Assembly: GCF_001690685.1 (NCBI RefSeq)
Contig: NZ_LZGL01000009.1
Coordinates: 1 to 64,000 of the forward strand
Length of the DNA stretch: 64,000 bases
Direction: 5' to 3'
DNA from: Gilliamella sp. wkB112
Lineage (GTDB): Bacteria; Pseudomonadota; Gammaproteobacteria; Enterobacterales; Orbaceae
In this document: piece by piece, positions 29,098 to 39,640 of the stretch
How positions within the stretch are numbered: the first letter of the stretch is position 1
Layout: every line of letters starts with the position of its first letter
Position numbers and translations under genes: made by a program
The notes under the pieces: generated by a model
What the model was told of the DNA's origin: nothing
What the model saw: the letters and a program-made list of their open reading frames with translations, nothing else
Databases searched by the model: none

Positions 29098-30972
29098 ATG
29101 TTACAATCAAATCAACATAGCCGACAAAATCAATTAGAATTACTGAGTCCTGCTAAAGATATAGAAATAGCTAAACAAGCAATTTTACATGGTGCAGATG
29201 CTGTTTATATTGGGGGACCTAATTTTGGGGCTCGGCATAATGCAGGTAATTCCGTGAGTGATATTGCAAAACTAGTAGAATTTGCTCATCTTTATTATGC
29301 CAAAATTTTTGTTACTTTAAATACGATCCTTCACGATAATGAACTTGAAGCCGCTAGGCAATTGATTTGGCAACTTTATGATGTAGGTATTGATGCTCTG
29401 ATTGTGCAAGATATGGCTATTTTAAGTATGGATATTCCACCTATTGATTTACATGCCAGTACCCAAATGGATATTCGCACCCCTGAAAAAGCTAAATTCT
29501 TAGCTGATGTTGGATTTTCGCAAATCGTATTAGCACGGGAGCTAAATCTAAATGAAATTGCAAAAATTAATCAGAGTATAGATGCTAAAATTGAGTTCTT
29601 TATCCACGGAGCACTTTGTGTTGCTTTTTCTGGTCAATGTTATATTTCTCACGCGCAAACAGGTCGAAGTGCTAATAGAGGAGATTGCTCACAAACTTGC
29701 CGACTTCCATATACTTTAAAAGATGAGCAGGGGCGCATAGTGGCCTACGACAAACATTTATTGTCAATGAAGGATAATAATCAGTCGAATAATTTAAATG
29801 CATTAATTACAGCTGGAGTAAAATCCTTCAAGATAGAAGGACGCTATAAAGATATGAATTATGTCAAAAATATTACCGCTTTTTACCGTAAAAAATTAGA
29901 TGATATTATGGAGCAAAACTCTAATTTGATACCAACTTCAAGTGGTAAAACTCTACATGCATTTACTCCTGATCCAAACCGCACATTTAATAGAGGTAAT
30001 ACAGATTATTTTGTTCATGGGCGTAAACAAGATATTGAGATAAAATCTCTACAACCTTTAATCAATGGTGATGGTTTAAATGTTTTAGTTAAACGAGAAA
30101 TTATTGGGTTTAGGGCAGATAAAGTTGAAAAAATATCCGTCAATCATTATCGTATTTTTGCAAATGAAATACCAAAAACTCTGTTATCAATAAAATTACC
30201 TTATACAATTAATCGAAATTTAGATCATGCTTGGCAGCAAAGTTTGTTAAAAGAATCAAGTAGCCGTCGTATTGGGGTATCCTTTAAATTATCAACCATT
30301 GAACATGGAATTTGTTTAGTAGCAGAAAGCGAAGAGGGTACTCAGGTTAGAATAGAACTAAAAGGCTCTTTTTCGGTTGCTGACCAACCAGATAAAGTAC
30401 TTAAAACGATAAAAGATAATTTATCTAAATTAGGGCAAACAATATATTATTTATCTGAAATTAAAATAGATATAACCACTATTTATTTTATACCTAGTAG
30501 TCAATTAAACCAGTTAAGACGTGACATAATAGAGCGTTTAACTGCAGCCAGACTAGCTAACTATAAAACCAATAAACGTAAACCAGAAGTAATACCAATT
30601 CCTAAATACCCGGAAAATCATCTCAGTTATTTGGCCAATGTTTATAATCAAAAAGCCCGCGAATTTTATACGCAACATGGAGTCGAATTAATTGAAAGCG
30701 CTTATGAAGCGCATTCAGTTAAAGATGATGTTCCATTAATGATAACTAAGCACTGTTTACGGTTTGCGTTCAATTTATGCCCAAAACAAGCTAAAGGTAT
30801 TCAAGGAGTTAAAACTAGAGTTACACCAATGAAATTGGTACAAAATAATGAAGAATTATTGTTAAAATTCAATTGCAAAGCTTGTGAGATGCAGGTTTGG
30901 GGTAAAATCAAAAATCATATTCTAAAAATGCCTTTACCTGGTAGCGAAGTTATTTTTATAAGTGATAAATAA
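29098..30972 (+). CDS. rlhA: 23S rRNA C2501 hydroxylation factor RlhA (peptidase U32 family)
   Basis: 624 residues (E. coli RlhA/YdcP about 650). The U32 domain begins ELLSPAKDIEIAKQAILHGADAVYIG-like and contains IEFFIHGALCVAFSGQC, RSANRGDCSQTCRLPY and GVKSFKIEGRYKDMNYV. The conserved cysteines are typical of U32 enzymes, which are thought to hold an Fe-S cluster. The C-terminal DUF3656 region follows. It hydroxylates a 23S rRNA cytidine in E. coli, using prephenate-derived chemistry with iron. TrhP/YegQ is a relative, but the length favours RlhA. Confidence 0.88.
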   Translation: MLQSNQHSRQNQLELLSPAKDIEIAKQAILHGADAVYIGGPNFGARHNAGNSVSDIAKLVEFAHLYYAKIFVTLNTILHDNELEAARQLIWQLYDVGIDALIVQDMAILSMDIPPIDLHASTQMDIRTPEKAKFLADVGFSQIVLARELNLNEIAKINQSIDAKIEFFIHGALCVAFSGQCYISHAQTGRSANRGDCSQTCRLPYTLKDEQGRIVAYDKHLLSMKDNNQSNNLNALITAGVKSFKIEGRYKDMNYVKNITAFYRKKLDDIMEQNSNLIPTSSGKTLHAFTPDPNRTFNRGNTDYFVHGRKQDIEIKSLQPLINGDGLNVLVKREIIGFRADKVEKISVNHYRIFANEIPKTLLSIKLPYTINRNLDHAWQQSLLKESSSRRIGVSFKLSTIEHGICLVAESEEGTQVRIELKGSFSVADQPDKVLKTIKDNLSKLGQTIYYLSEIKIDITTIYFIPSSQLNQLRRDIIERLTAARLANYKTNKRKPEVIPIPKYPENHLSYLANVYNQKAREFYTQHGVELIESAYEAHSVKDDVPLMITKHCLRFAFNLCPKQAKGIQGVKTRVTPMKLVQNNEELLLKFNCKACEMQVWGKIKNHILKMPLPGSEVIFISDK

Positions 30973-31250
30973 TAATTTATGCAAAATAAGAATTAATAAA
31001 TAATTGACCACTTAATAGTGCAATATTAGTTCGTAATAATTTGACACATTTAACATAATATACATTATACCAACCTTAATATCTTGATTTATAATAGTTT
31101 TTGTTAATAACATTAATATGAACATGAAAATTAATGTAATAGGTGGTTAGTTAATAAAAAAAGAAATCATATTGTGCATTTTAATCGGCATTATCATATT
31201 TTATAAAATTGAAATCGAATTCATTTACTAATTCTTTAAGAATTGACATG

Positions 31251-31599
31251 TTAAATTATTCCAATAATACTACATTTAAAACATTTATTTTTATATTGAA
31301 TTATAGCATCTTTATTAAAGACATCTCTAATATCTTTATAGTCATACATTTCAGTATTTTTTGATATATGTTGAATCCACATTAACACATTGAGATAAAT
31401 ATAATTACTCATATGTGCTTTAGGTGAACCATTTTGAAAAACATATATTACGTTGAGAGCATATAAAACATGGTATGTTCTACAAAGTAATAGACGATAA
31501 ACGTATATTGAACATTCTTTTGTCATTTTTATTAATTGATTCGAGTAACTCATTAAAATTATTAATATACTTTTGTAGTCCTTTTTTTGAATTTTTCAT
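31251..31599 (-). pseudogene. small gene of unknown function, split by a frameshift
   Basis: A good start exists on the minus strand: ATG at 31599 with AGGA 8 bases upstream (31608-31611). That frame reads MKNSKKGLQKYINNFNELLE and stops at 31480 after 39 codons. A second frame, open from 31553 to 31251, continues with TKECSIYVYRLLLCRTYHVL and ends CFKCSIIGII. The two frames overlap in an A-rich stretch (AATAAAAATGACAAAAG), as expected for a one-base indel in a gene of about 115 codons. The joined protein is not recognised. It could also be two small ORFs. Confidence 0.4.
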
Positions 31600-31908
31600 T
31601 TATTTATTCCTCATATGATTATTGATATAACCCAGTGTTGTAATTTTTTAAATTAGCTTCACTATTTTATTGGCTACTTTAATAGAATGCTCATAACTCT
31701 ATATCGGTGCGTATAATGTATATTATGTTAAATAGAAATAATAGAAGTTTTAAACACACTTATACTTTTTCCTTCCTATCTTTGCTTAATCTTTATTAAA
31801 ACTTTTTTTAGCACTAACAAACTAAAAATAATCTATATGGAATAATTGTTGTTTTTAAATAAAGATGGTAATCTTAATAATCATATAGGATTAAATAAAT
31901 AAATAATT
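31600..31908. other. 309-base intergenic region upstream of fnr
   Basis: Very AT-rich. A TATAAT at 31712-31717 could be the -10 of the fnr promoter, which would give a 5' UTR of about 185 bases. No FNR-type TTGAT-N4-ATCAA palindrome and no convincing ORF were found. The other gap around here (30973-31250) shows only AT-rich sequence and a TTGACA at about 31040. Confidence 0.4.
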
Positions 31909-32622
31909 ATGCAAAGCATTTACAAGCCATTACGTTCGAACAGTTATTCTGTTCCCTGTGAATTATGCAGTATTGGCTCTCTATGTATCCCTATGCTGCT
32001 CAATAATACCTTAGGTACAGTTTTAGATCGCAAAAAATCTTATCTTAAAGATCAAATCTTAGTTACTCAAAATACTAAATTTACTAAATTTTATATCATA
32101 CATTCTGGTGCATTAAAAACATATATCACTACTCAGGATGACAATGAACAAATTAACGGATTTTATTTACCTGGTGATATTGTTGGGCTAGATTCAATTT
32201 CAACCCAAATATACAATAACAATATTAAAGCTCTTACTGATACTTTAGTTTGTGAATTAAAATATGAAGAACTAATGTCTTTAATTGAAATTAATAAAAA
32301 AGTTAGAGACACTATTTTTAGTTTACTCAGTAATGATATTTATAATTATCAAAAATTAGTTTTGTGTTATTCTCAAAAGAAGGCTGATGAACGTTTAGCT
32401 GTTTTTATTTATTCTCTTTATCAACGTTATGAAAAACGCGGACACTCATCACTAAATATCAAATTGGCGATGAGTAGATCTGATATTGCCAATTATTTAG
32501 GCTTAACTATTGAAACAGTTAGTCGAAGTTTAACCAAATTCCAAGAAAAAAACATCTTATCCGTTAAAGGTAAATACATTTTCATTAAGGATTTAAATGC
32601 ATTAATTGATTTAGGTAATTGA
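31909..32622 (+). CDS. fnr: oxygen-sensing transcription regulator FNR
   Basis: 237 residues. The N-terminal [4Fe-4S] ligands are Cys17, Cys20 and Cys26 in CELCSIGSLC, with the fourth at Cys115 (TLVCEL), matching C20/C23/C29/C122 of E. coli. The cyclic-nucleotide-like sensor domain has INGFYLPGDIVGLDSI. The helix-turn-helix (SRSDIANYLGLTIETVSRSL) keeps E, S and R that read TTGAT. It activates anaerobic respiration genes when the cluster is intact. It may govern the fumarate-reductase-type operon at 43306-48592, though no perfect site is seen there. Confidence 0.95.
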   Translation: MQSIYKPLRSNSYSVPCELCSIGSLCIPMLLNNTLGTVLDRKKSYLKDQILVTQNTKFTKFYIIHSGALKTYITTQDDNEQINGFYLPGDIVGLDSISTQIYNNNIKALTDTLVCELKYEELMSLIEINKKVRDTIFSLLSNDIYNYQKLVLCYSQKKADERLAVFIYSLYQRYEKRGHSSLNIKLAMSRSDIANYLGLTIETVSRSLTKFQEKNILSVKGKYIFIKDLNALIDLGN

Positions 32623-32679
32623 ATTTATTATGTGTTAAAATAGCTGGATAAAAAAATTATACTGTAAGGTCTATCAAAA

Positions 32680-33717
32680 ATGATAAGTTTAAAGAAAACT
32701 CTTATTGCAGCAACTGTAGCTGTTGTTCCTATGTGTTCTTTTGCTGCTCAACAATTAAATGAAGAACAAGCAAATAGCTTGCAACCATTCAAAGAAATTT
32801 CGGTGCGTGGTGCCTTTTATACCGATAGTGATTATGTAATGGCTATGTCAAAAGCAGCAGATAAAGAAGGCGCTGCTTCTTTTTTTATAACAACAACCAA
32901 TATTAGCCCTTCAAATGATACTTTACGTATTGTGTATGCACGCTTATATAAAGCAGATGCACCAAAAATTGAAGAAAAGGAAGAAAAACTACGTCAATTT
33001 GAAGGAGTTTATGAATATCCAAAAAATAAAGCAATTCGACTCGAACCTTTTGATATTGTTCGTATTCGTGGTTACTTCCCGAGCGAACATAATGTAGATC
33101 AAGCAATAGCAAAAGAAGCTTCGGCTAAGGGTGCTTATGGGTATTATATCGATAACCGTTCAGAAATCGGTAGTAATTTGTTAGTAACAGCATATTTATT
33201 CAAGAAAGATGCGCCAGAAAGAAAATTGCAACCTGAAAATGCTATTCCATATGATTCAGAAGCTGGTCAACAAGCTCTAGCTCAAGGCGGTGAAGCTGCA
33301 ATGCAAGTTGAAAGACCGGGCTATTATTCCCCATCAGCATTTAATGAAAAATTTTATGCTGAAAAATTCAACAATAAAGTTATTGACAAAACGACAACTA
33401 ATGCTAATAACGCTACATCAGCAACAACATCAGAATCTGCAACCTCGGCTGTTGCTGTTGAGCCACAGCGAGTTAATCGTTACACTGTCACACTTTCTGA
33501 TGGTAGAAAAATTCAGGAATTAAATGATGCAACTGCAGCTAAAATGGTAGCCTTTGATACTATAAAATTCCGCGGTTATTATGTGACGGATCAAGAAATT
33601 TCCTATCAGGCAGGTAAACGCGCTATAGATAATGGAGCGAAATATTATCATATTGCACGAATAGCTCAAGATACTAATGGTCCAAATATTACAGTTTTTG
33701 TTGATTTGTATCGTTAA
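32680..33717 (+). CDS. ydgH: YdgH-like periplasmic protein with three DUF1471 (BhsA/McbA) domains
   Basis: 345 residues with a signal peptide (MISLKKTLIAATVAVVPMCSFAA). Three related DUF1471 units are seen at about 38-92, 115-178 and 278-345, each with an I(S/R)(V/I)RG(A/Y)(F/Y) opening: EISVRGAFYTDSD, IVRIRGYFPSEHN and TIKFRGYYVTDQE. A low-complexity Ala/Thr/Ser linker (TTTNANNATSATTSESATSA) separates units 2 and 3. E. coli YdgH has the same three-domain layout; the family is linked to envelope stress, and the function of YdgH is unclear. Confidence 0.88.
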   Translation: MISLKKTLIAATVAVVPMCSFAAQQLNEEQANSLQPFKEISVRGAFYTDSDYVMAMSKAADKEGAASFFITTTNISPSNDTLRIVYARLYKADAPKIEEKEEKLRQFEGVYEYPKNKAIRLEPFDIVRIRGYFPSEHNVDQAIAKEASAKGAYGYYIDNRSEIGSNLLVTAYLFKKDAPERKLQPENAIPYDSEAGQQALAQGGEAAMQVERPGYYSPSAFNEKFYAEKFNNKVIDKTTTNANNATSATTSESATSAVAVEPQRVNRYTVTLSDGRKIQELNDATAAKMVAFDTIKFRGYYVTDQEISYQAGKRAIDNGAKYYHIARIAQDTNGPNITVFVDLYR

Positions 33718-33744
33718 TATGCTATCCAATAATTTTCTATGCAT

Positions 33745-33769
33745 GAGGGCGCTATGCGCCCTTCTTTAT
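33745..33769 (+). terminator. terminator between convergent ydgH and hrpA
   Basis: GGGCGC and GCGCCC form a 6-bp GC stem with a TAT loop, followed by TTCTTTATT. Confidence 0.75.
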
Positions 33770-33794
33770 TGTCTATTTCAATTATATATTTAAT

Positions 33795-36700
33795 TTATAA
33801 TTCTGGCTTTACATTATTGATTTGCTGTTCAATACGTTTAGCTGAAATTGGGTATGGTGTTCCTAATTGTTGAGCGAATAAATTTATTCTTAATTCTTCA
33901 ATCATCCAACGAATATTAATTACATTTTCTTGTAATTTTTGATTTTCAGATAAACTATTTATCCAACTTTGATATTGATTCTCAATACTTTCAACTATTG
34001 CCATTGATTGTCTATCTTTACCAAGATTCAGCATTAATTTTTCAATGCGTTTTTCAATACCTAATAGGTAACGTTGAATATCATGTAGTCTTAAATATCC
34101 TGAGTTAGCTACAAAACCTTTATATACTAAATTATTAAGTTGTTTCTTTATATCAGATAAAGCAAAAGCTAATGACAAATCCACTCGTCCTTTCAATTTT
34201 TTATTAATATTAAAATGTAACGTTAAAATTGATTCTACTTGTTTGGCAATATCAACAACGGTTTCGTTAATATGAGTTTTGGTATAGTTTAGTAGTTCTT
34301 GATATTGTGTTGAATTTTGTATGGTTTGATTATATATTTCAATCAAATGATCAACACCACAAGCAATACAATCATCAATCAGCATTAACACAGAACCAAA
34401 CGAATTAAAATATAACCCTAATTTAGATTTATTAGGTAATTTTTCATGTAAATATTTTATAGGGGAAGGAATATTAAGCATGAGCAAGCGTCTTATTCCA
34501 AGTTTGCTAAGCCGTTGTTGATCGTGGGGATTATCCATTAATTTAATACTGACTGAATTCTGATTATCAATGATTGTGGGATAAGCCTTAACCGTATAAT
34601 TTTTTTGTTTTTTTTCATAAACAGTTGGTAATAAACCAAAATTCCAATCAGTTAGATTAGTTTGTTCTAAATTATTTGTTGACTTGTTTTTTAATGATGA
34701 TAATGCTTGTTGTACTTGAACTTTAAGCTGTTCTTTGAGTATATCTAAATCCTTACCTGCAGCAATTTCTTTATTATTGTTATCAATGATCGCAAAAGTC
34801 ATTTTTAAATAATCGGGTACTTGCTTTATTTGCCAATCATTATCATCAATTTTCACTCCTGTCATTTTCCTAAATTCATTTGCTAACGTTTCTAATAAAG
34901 GTTTATCAGTTGTATTTACCCTACTTATAAATGCTTCAGCATAATTAGGCGCCGGAACAAGGCTTCGGCGTAATGATTTTGGTAATGACTTTATTAGCGC
35001 TATGATTAAATCCCTTCTAAATCCTGGTACTTGCCAATCAAATCCACTATTTTTAATTTGATTTAAAAGATCTATTGGGATATTAATCGTGACACCGTCA
35101 CGGTTGTGGCCAATATCAAATTGATATGTTAACGGTAATTTAATATTATCTTGATACCAAAAGTCAGGAAAATCTGAAGTTGTGATTAATTGAGCTGAAG
35201 GTTTTATTAACTCTCTTTTTTCAATATTAAGAAAATCAGGTGCCGTTTTTTGCTTCTGTTTCCACCATGAATCAAAATGTTTTACTGAAATAACTTTTTT
35301 ATCAATCCGATGATCATAAAAATCATATAATTCATCGTCATCAATTAATATATCTTGCCGGCGAGATTTATGTTCTAGATCTTCAACTTCATGAATCAAT
35401 CTTTGATTATGTTTATAAAACTGATGATTAGTTACCCAGTCACCTTCTACAAGTGCGTGACGGATAAACAGAGAACGGCTTAAAACTGGATCAATTTTAC
35501 TATAATTGATTAACCGATTGGTGACAATTGGTAATCCAAATAAAGTCACTTTTTCATCAGCCATAGTGGTGCCATGCTTTTTAGACCATCTTGGCTCGCT
35601 ATAACTATATTTAACTAAATGTTTAGCAATTGGTTCAAGCCAGTCCGCCTCAATTTTGGCTGCCGTTCTACCCCATAATCGACGAGTTTCAACTAACTCA
35701 CTAACTACACACCATTTAGGTTGACTTTTGAAAAGAGCTGAATTAGGAAAAATAGAAAATTTGATATTTCGAGCACCAATATATTCATGTTTTTCAATTT
35801 CTTTCATACCTACATGAGATAATAAACCACTGAGCAAAGCCATATGGATTGATCGATAATCAGCTGCTTTACTATTAATTGGAAAAGCTAATTGCTTAAT
35901 GGTCTGTCTTATTTGTGTATAGACATCTTGCCATTCTCTAATACGCAAATAATTTAAAAACTCTTTATGACACAAACGACGGAATTGATTACCTGATAAT
36001 GTATTTTGTTGTTCTTGTATATAATTCCAAAGATTAATAAGTGCAATAAAATCAGACTCTTTGTCGACAAATCGACGATGCTTTTCATCTGATGCTTGTT
36101 GTTTGTCAAAAGGTCTTTCTCTTGGATCTTGAATTGACAATGCTGCAGTAATAATCATAATTTCTTTACTACAACCTAAACGCCTTGCATCAACAAGCAT
36201 TCTCGCTAATCGGGGATCGATCGGCAGTTGAGCTAAAATTTTTCCGATTTCGGTTAAATGATATTGATGATTTTTGGTGTAAATTGCACCTAGTTCTTCT
36301 AATAATCGAATTCCATCGCGAATGTATTTAGAATCAGGTGATTCAACAAAAGGAAATGCCGCAATATCCCCTAGTCCCAATGAAGTCATTTGTAATATTA
36401 CCGAAGCAAGATTGGTACGTAATATTTCCGGTTCGGTAAACTCGGGACGTGACAAAAAATCCTGTTCATCATATAAACGAATACAAATACCATCAGAGGT
36501 ACGACCACATCTTCCTTTACGCTGATTAGCTGAGGCTTGTGATATAGGTTCAATTGGTAGTCGTTGTACTTTTGTTCTATAACTATAGCGACTGATTCTG
36601 GCTAAGCCTGGATCAATAACATATTTAATCCCTGGAACAGTTAATGAAGTCTCGGCAACGTTAGTGGCCAGTACAATACGTTTTTTAGAATGTACTTGGA

Positions 36701-37670
36701 ATATACGATTTTGTTCAGAAGACGACAATCTTGCGTATAAAGGTAAAATTTCAGTATTACGTAGTTCAAATTTATTGAGAATATCAGCTAAGTCACGAAT
36801 TTCGCGTTCCCCTGTCAAAAAAACTAATATATCTCCATCACTTTCCTGTGAAAGTTCATCAATAGCATTAACAATAGGTTGAAAATCACTATTTTTTTCA
36901 TCTTCACTATCGTTTTCTTCATTAAGCCAAGGTCGATACCTAACTTCAACAGGATAAATTCGTCCTGAAACCTCAATAATTGGGGCTTGATTAAAATGCT
37001 TTGAAAACCGTTCAACATCTATTGTAGCTGAGGTAATGATAACTTTTAGATCTGGTCGTTTAGGTAATAATTGTTTTAAATAACCTAAGATAAAATCAAT
37101 ATTTAAACTACGTTCATGGGCTTCATCAATAATAATAGTATCATATTGTAATAACAGCTTATCTTTTTGAATTTCAGCGAGTAAGATGCCATCTGTCATT
37201 AATTTGATTAATGTTGTATCGCTTACATGATCAGAAAATCTAACTTTAAAACCAACCAGATCCCCTATTTCCGTTTTCAGTTCTTCAGCAATCCGATTAG
37301 CAACAGAACGTGCCGCTAATCGCCGAGGTTGAGTATGTCCTATATAGCCCTTAACACCTAAACCTAATTCCAAGCAAATTTTTGAAATTTGAGTAGTTTT
37401 ACCGGAACCTGTTTCACCGGTAATGATTACCACTTGATGATTTTTGATGGCAGCATAAATATCCCCTTTTTTTTCAACTACGGGTAAATTACTGGGGAAA
37501 TCAATTTGTTTGGGTAACGATTGTACTCGAGCTTCATAATGAATAATAGCCTGCTGTATTGCTGAATCGACTTCATCTATGTTTTGAGTTTTTCGAATCA
37601 ATTTACTTATTTTTTGCTTATCAAGGTAAGTCATCGATTCGAGTAGTTTTAATTGTGGTTGAGTTAACAT
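33795..37670 (-). CDS. hrpA: DEAH-box ATP-dependent RNA helicase HrpA
   Basis: 1291 residues (E. coli 1300). Walker A is GETGSGKTTQ, motif II is DEAH (IIIDEAHERSLN), motif III is SAT and motif VI is QRKGRCGR. HA2 and OB-fold domains follow, then the long C-terminal DUF3418 region. HrpA rescues ribosomes stalled in collisions on mRNA in E. coli and acts in mRNA processing. It stands alone, convergent with ydgH. Confidence 0.97.
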   Translation of the reverse strand: MLTQPQLKLLESMTYLDKQKISKLIRKTQNIDEVDSAIQQAIIHYEARVQSLPKQIDFPSNLPVVEKKGDIYAAIKNHQVVIITGETGSGKTTQISKICLELGLGVKGYIGHTQPRRLAARSVANRIAEELKTEIGDLVGFKVRFSDHVSDTTLIKLMTDGILLAEIQKDKLLLQYDTIIIDEAHERSLNIDFILGYLKQLLPKRPDLKVIITSATIDVERFSKHFNQAPIIEVSGRIYPVEVRYRPWLNEENDSEDEKNSDFQPIVNAIDELSQESDGDILVFLTGEREIRDLADILNKFELRNTEILPLYARLSSSEQNRIFQVHSKKRIVLATNVAETSLTVPGIKYVIDPGLARISRYSYRTKVQRLPIEPISQASANQRKGRCGRTSDGICIRLYDEQDFLSRPEFTEPEILRTNLASVILQMTSLGLGDIAAFPFVESPDSKYIRDGIRLLEELGAIYTKNHQYHLTEIGKILAQLPIDPRLARMLVDARRLGCSKEIMIITAALSIQDPRERPFDKQQASDEKHRRFVDKESDFIALINLWNYIQEQQNTLSGNQFRRLCHKEFLNYLRIREWQDVYTQIRQTIKQLAFPINSKAADYRSIHMALLSGLLSHVGMKEIEKHEYIGARNIKFSIFPNSALFKSQPKWCVVSELVETRRLWGRTAAKIEADWLEPIAKHLVKYSYSEPRWSKKHGTTMADEKVTLFGLPIVTNRLINYSKIDPVLSRSLFIRHALVEGDWVTNHQFYKHNQRLIHEVEDLEHKSRRQDILIDDDELYDFYDHRIDKKVISVKHFDSWWKQKQKTAPDFLNIEKRELIKPSAQLITTSDFPDFWYQDNIKLPLTYQFDIGHNRDGVTINIPIDLLNQIKNSGFDWQVPGFRRDLIIALIKSLPKSLRRSLVPAPNYAEAFISRVNTTDKPLLETLANEFRKMTGVKIDDNDWQIKQVPDYLKMTFAIIDNNNKEIAAGKDLDILKEQLKVQVQQALSSLKNKSTNNLEQTNLTDWNFGLLPTVYEKKQKNYTVKAYPTIIDNQNSVSIKLMDNPHDQQRLSKLGIRRLLMLNIPSPIKYLHEKLPNKSKLGLYFNSFGSVLMLIDDCIACGVDHLIEIYNQTIQNSTQYQELLNYTKTHINETVVDIAKQVESILTLHFNINKKLKGRVDLSLAFALSDIKKQLNNLVYKGFVANSGYLRLHDIQRYLLGIEKRIEKLMLNLGKDRQSMAIVESIENQYQSWINSLSENQKLQENVINIRWMIEELRINLFAQQLGTPYPISAKRIEQQINNVKPEL

Positions 37671-37913
37671 AATGAATTAAATATATTAGTTTTATAGTAA
37701 TTGCTTTTAATTATAACAAATCTTACCTTTCTTAGGAGTGTACTTGTATGAAATAAAAATATCTTAATAAAGATTTAATGTAATTTACATCATACTTTTT
37801 CCTAACTATTTTAAAATAAGTTATTTTTAAAATAGTTATTTATAAGTTAATTTCTTGGTTAAACTTAAAGCATATTTAATCATAAATAACTTTATTTAGA
37901 AGGTAGTTAAGAC

Positions 37914-38062
37914 TATAATAACTAGAGTTTTTTTGGGGGATATTCGTTTAATGGGAATAGATAATTCTACAAATATTGTATTTACTGTTAGTGACTATTT
38001 TTCAGTTACTAATATCTTTTTATCTATTGTTTATACCAATGCTCTAGCATTGGTTTTTTTTT
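37914..38062 (+). ncRNA. structured leader or small RNA upstream of pykF
   Basis: A TATAAT at 37914-37919 could start a transcript near 37926. Two hairpins follow: TTAGTGACT/AGTTACTAA (37988-38012, 9 bp with one G-T, 7-base loop) and ACCAATGC/GCATTGGT (38035-38054, perfect 8 bp, loop TCTA), the second followed by eight T's, i.e. an intrinsic terminator 60 bases before pykF. This is either a regulated leader (attenuator) of pykF or an independent sRNA of about 135 nt. The -35 element is weak. Confidence 0.5.
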
Positions 38063-38079
38063 ACAAAAGCTCGGATTGA
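37951..38079 (+). CDS. possible 42-codon leader ORF before pykF
   Basis: ATG at 37951 follows GGGGG about 10 bases upstream. The frame begins MGIDNSTNIVFTVSDYF, runs through both leader hairpins and ends at TGA 38077-38079, 42 bases before pykF. A hydrophobic end (TNALALVFFY) is encoded by the terminator itself. It may be a leader peptide or a chance ORF. Confidence 0.25.
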   Translation: MGIDNSTNIVFTVSDYFSVTNIFLSIVYTNALALVFFYKSSD

Positions 38080-38121
38080 TTTAAAATTTAACATTAACAT
38101 TAACAACTAGTAGATAATATT

Positions 38122-39534
38122 ATGAAAAAGACAAAAATTGTTTGTACTATAGGACCAAAATCAGAATCAAAAGAAATGCTTGCAAAATTATTAAATGCAG
38201 GTATGAATGTTATGCGCTTGAACTTTTCTCATGGTGATTATGAAGAACATGGTAATCGCATTAAAAATCTACGTGAAGTTATGCAGGAAACTGGCTTAAA
38301 AGCAGCTATCATGCTAGATACTAAAGGCCCTGAAATCCGTACTATTAAATTGGAAGGAGGCAATGACGTTTCTCTTGTTGCTGGACAAACATTTACTTTT
38401 ACAACCGATAAATCGGTAGTTGGTAATTCACAATGTGTAGCGGTAACTTATGATGGCTTTGCCCGTGACCTTAAACCTGGTAATCGTGTTTTAGTTGACG
38501 ATGGTCTAATTGCTATGGATGTCAAAGAGATCAATGGTAATGAAGTTATTTGTACTGTTTTAAACAATGGCGATCTAGGTGAAAATAAAGGGGTTAATTT
38601 ACCAGGAGTTTCTATTAAATTACCTGCCCTTGCAGAAAAAGATAAAAATGACCTAATTTTTGGCTGTGAACAAGGAGTTGACTTTATTGCCGCTTCATTT
38701 ATCCGTAAACGTTCTGATGTTGAAGACATTCGTGCACATTTAAAAGCTCACGGTGGTGAAGATATTAAAATTATTTCAAAAATTGAAAACCAAGAAGGTT
38801 TAGATAATTTTGATGAAATTCTTGAAGCTTCTGATGGTATTATGGTTGCTCGTGGAGACTTAGGTGTTGAAATTGCTGTTGAAGAAGTTATTTTTGCGCA
38901 AAAAATGATGATCCGTAAATGTAACAAAGCATCAAAACCAGTAATAACGGCAACTCAAATGCTCGACTCTATGATTAAAAATCCGCGCCCTACTCGTGCT
39001 GAAGCTGGTGACGTTGCAAATGCTATTATTGATGGTACCGATGCAGTAATGCTTTCTGGAGAAAGTGCCAAAGGTAAATATCCACTTGAAACTGTGAAGG
39101 TAATGGCTACAATTTGTAAGCGTACTGATAAAACTATTCCAGCTTCATTGGAATTGACTTCTAACGAAGGAGTATTACGCATTACTGCAGCAGTTTGTTG
39201 TGGCGCTGTTGAAATAGCTGAACGTTTACATGCACCATTAATCGTAGTGGCTACTCGTAGTGGTAAATCAGCTCGTGAAGTTCGTCATTACTTCCCGAAA
39301 GCACGTATTTTAGCACTTTCATCTAGTCAAAAAACTGTCAATCAACTTGCTTTGTCTAAAGGTGTTGAACCAATTCTGATCGATGCAATAAATTCTACTG
39401 ATGATTTTTATCGTCTGGGTAAAGAATTGGCAATAAAATTATGTGGTTTACAACAAGGTGACACTATTGTGATGGTTTCCGGAGCATTAGTACCAAGTGG
39501 AACTACTAATACAACATCCGTTCACCGTATTTAA
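38122..39534 (+). CDS. pykF: pyruvate kinase I
   Basis: 470 residues, as E. coli PykF. It makes pyruvate and ATP from phosphoenolpyruvate and ADP in glycolysis. [56 protein letters not shown] and [10 protein letters not shown] (active-site signature) are all present. The type I enzyme is usually activated by fructose-1,6-bisphosphate. A structured leader with a terminator lies just upstream; a second terminator (39558-39588) follows. Confidence 0.97.
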   Translation: MKKTKIVCTIGPKSESKEMLAKLLNAGMNVMRLNFSHGDYEEHGNRIKNLREVMQETGLKAAIMLDTKGPEIRTIKLEGGNDVSLVAGQTFTFTTDKSVVGNSQCVAVTYDGFARDLKPGNRVLVDDGLIAMDVKEINGNEVICTVLNNGDLGENKGVNLPGVSIKLPALAEKDKNDLIFGCEQGVDFIAASFIRKRSDVEDIRAHLKAHGGEDIKIISKIENQEGLDNFDEILEASDGIMVARGDLGVEIAVEEVIFAQKMMIRKCNKASKPVITATQMLDSMIKNPRPTRAEAGDVANAIIDGTDAVMLSGESAKGKYPLETVKVMATICKRTDKTIPASLELTSNEGVLRITAAVCCGAVEIAERLHAPLIVVATRSGKSAREVRHYFPKARILALSSSQKTVNQLALSKGVEPILIDAINSTDDFYRLGKELAIKLCGLQQGDTIVMVSGALVPSGTTNTTSVHRI

Positions 39535-39557
39535 TGGTTAAATCTTATATTTAGAAT

Positions 39558-39588
39558 AAAAGCTAGCTAACCTGCTAGCTTTTTTTTT
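39558..39588 (+). terminator. rho-independent terminator after pykF
   Basis: AAAGCTAGC and GCTAGCTTT pair over 9 bp around TAACCT, followed by a run of T's. Confidence 0.88.
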
Positions 39589-39640
39589 AACATAAGTTAT
39601 TCTGTATAAATTGCAATTATGGTTTGTATAAGAGATAAAA

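Noticed and set aside
31147-31230. Short plus-strand hydrophobic ORF (IKKEIILCILIGIIIFYK) after AGGTGG, resembling a type I toxin
   Set aside because: No ATG, GTG or TTG start is available after the stop just upstream; only ATA or TTA, so not credible as a gene.
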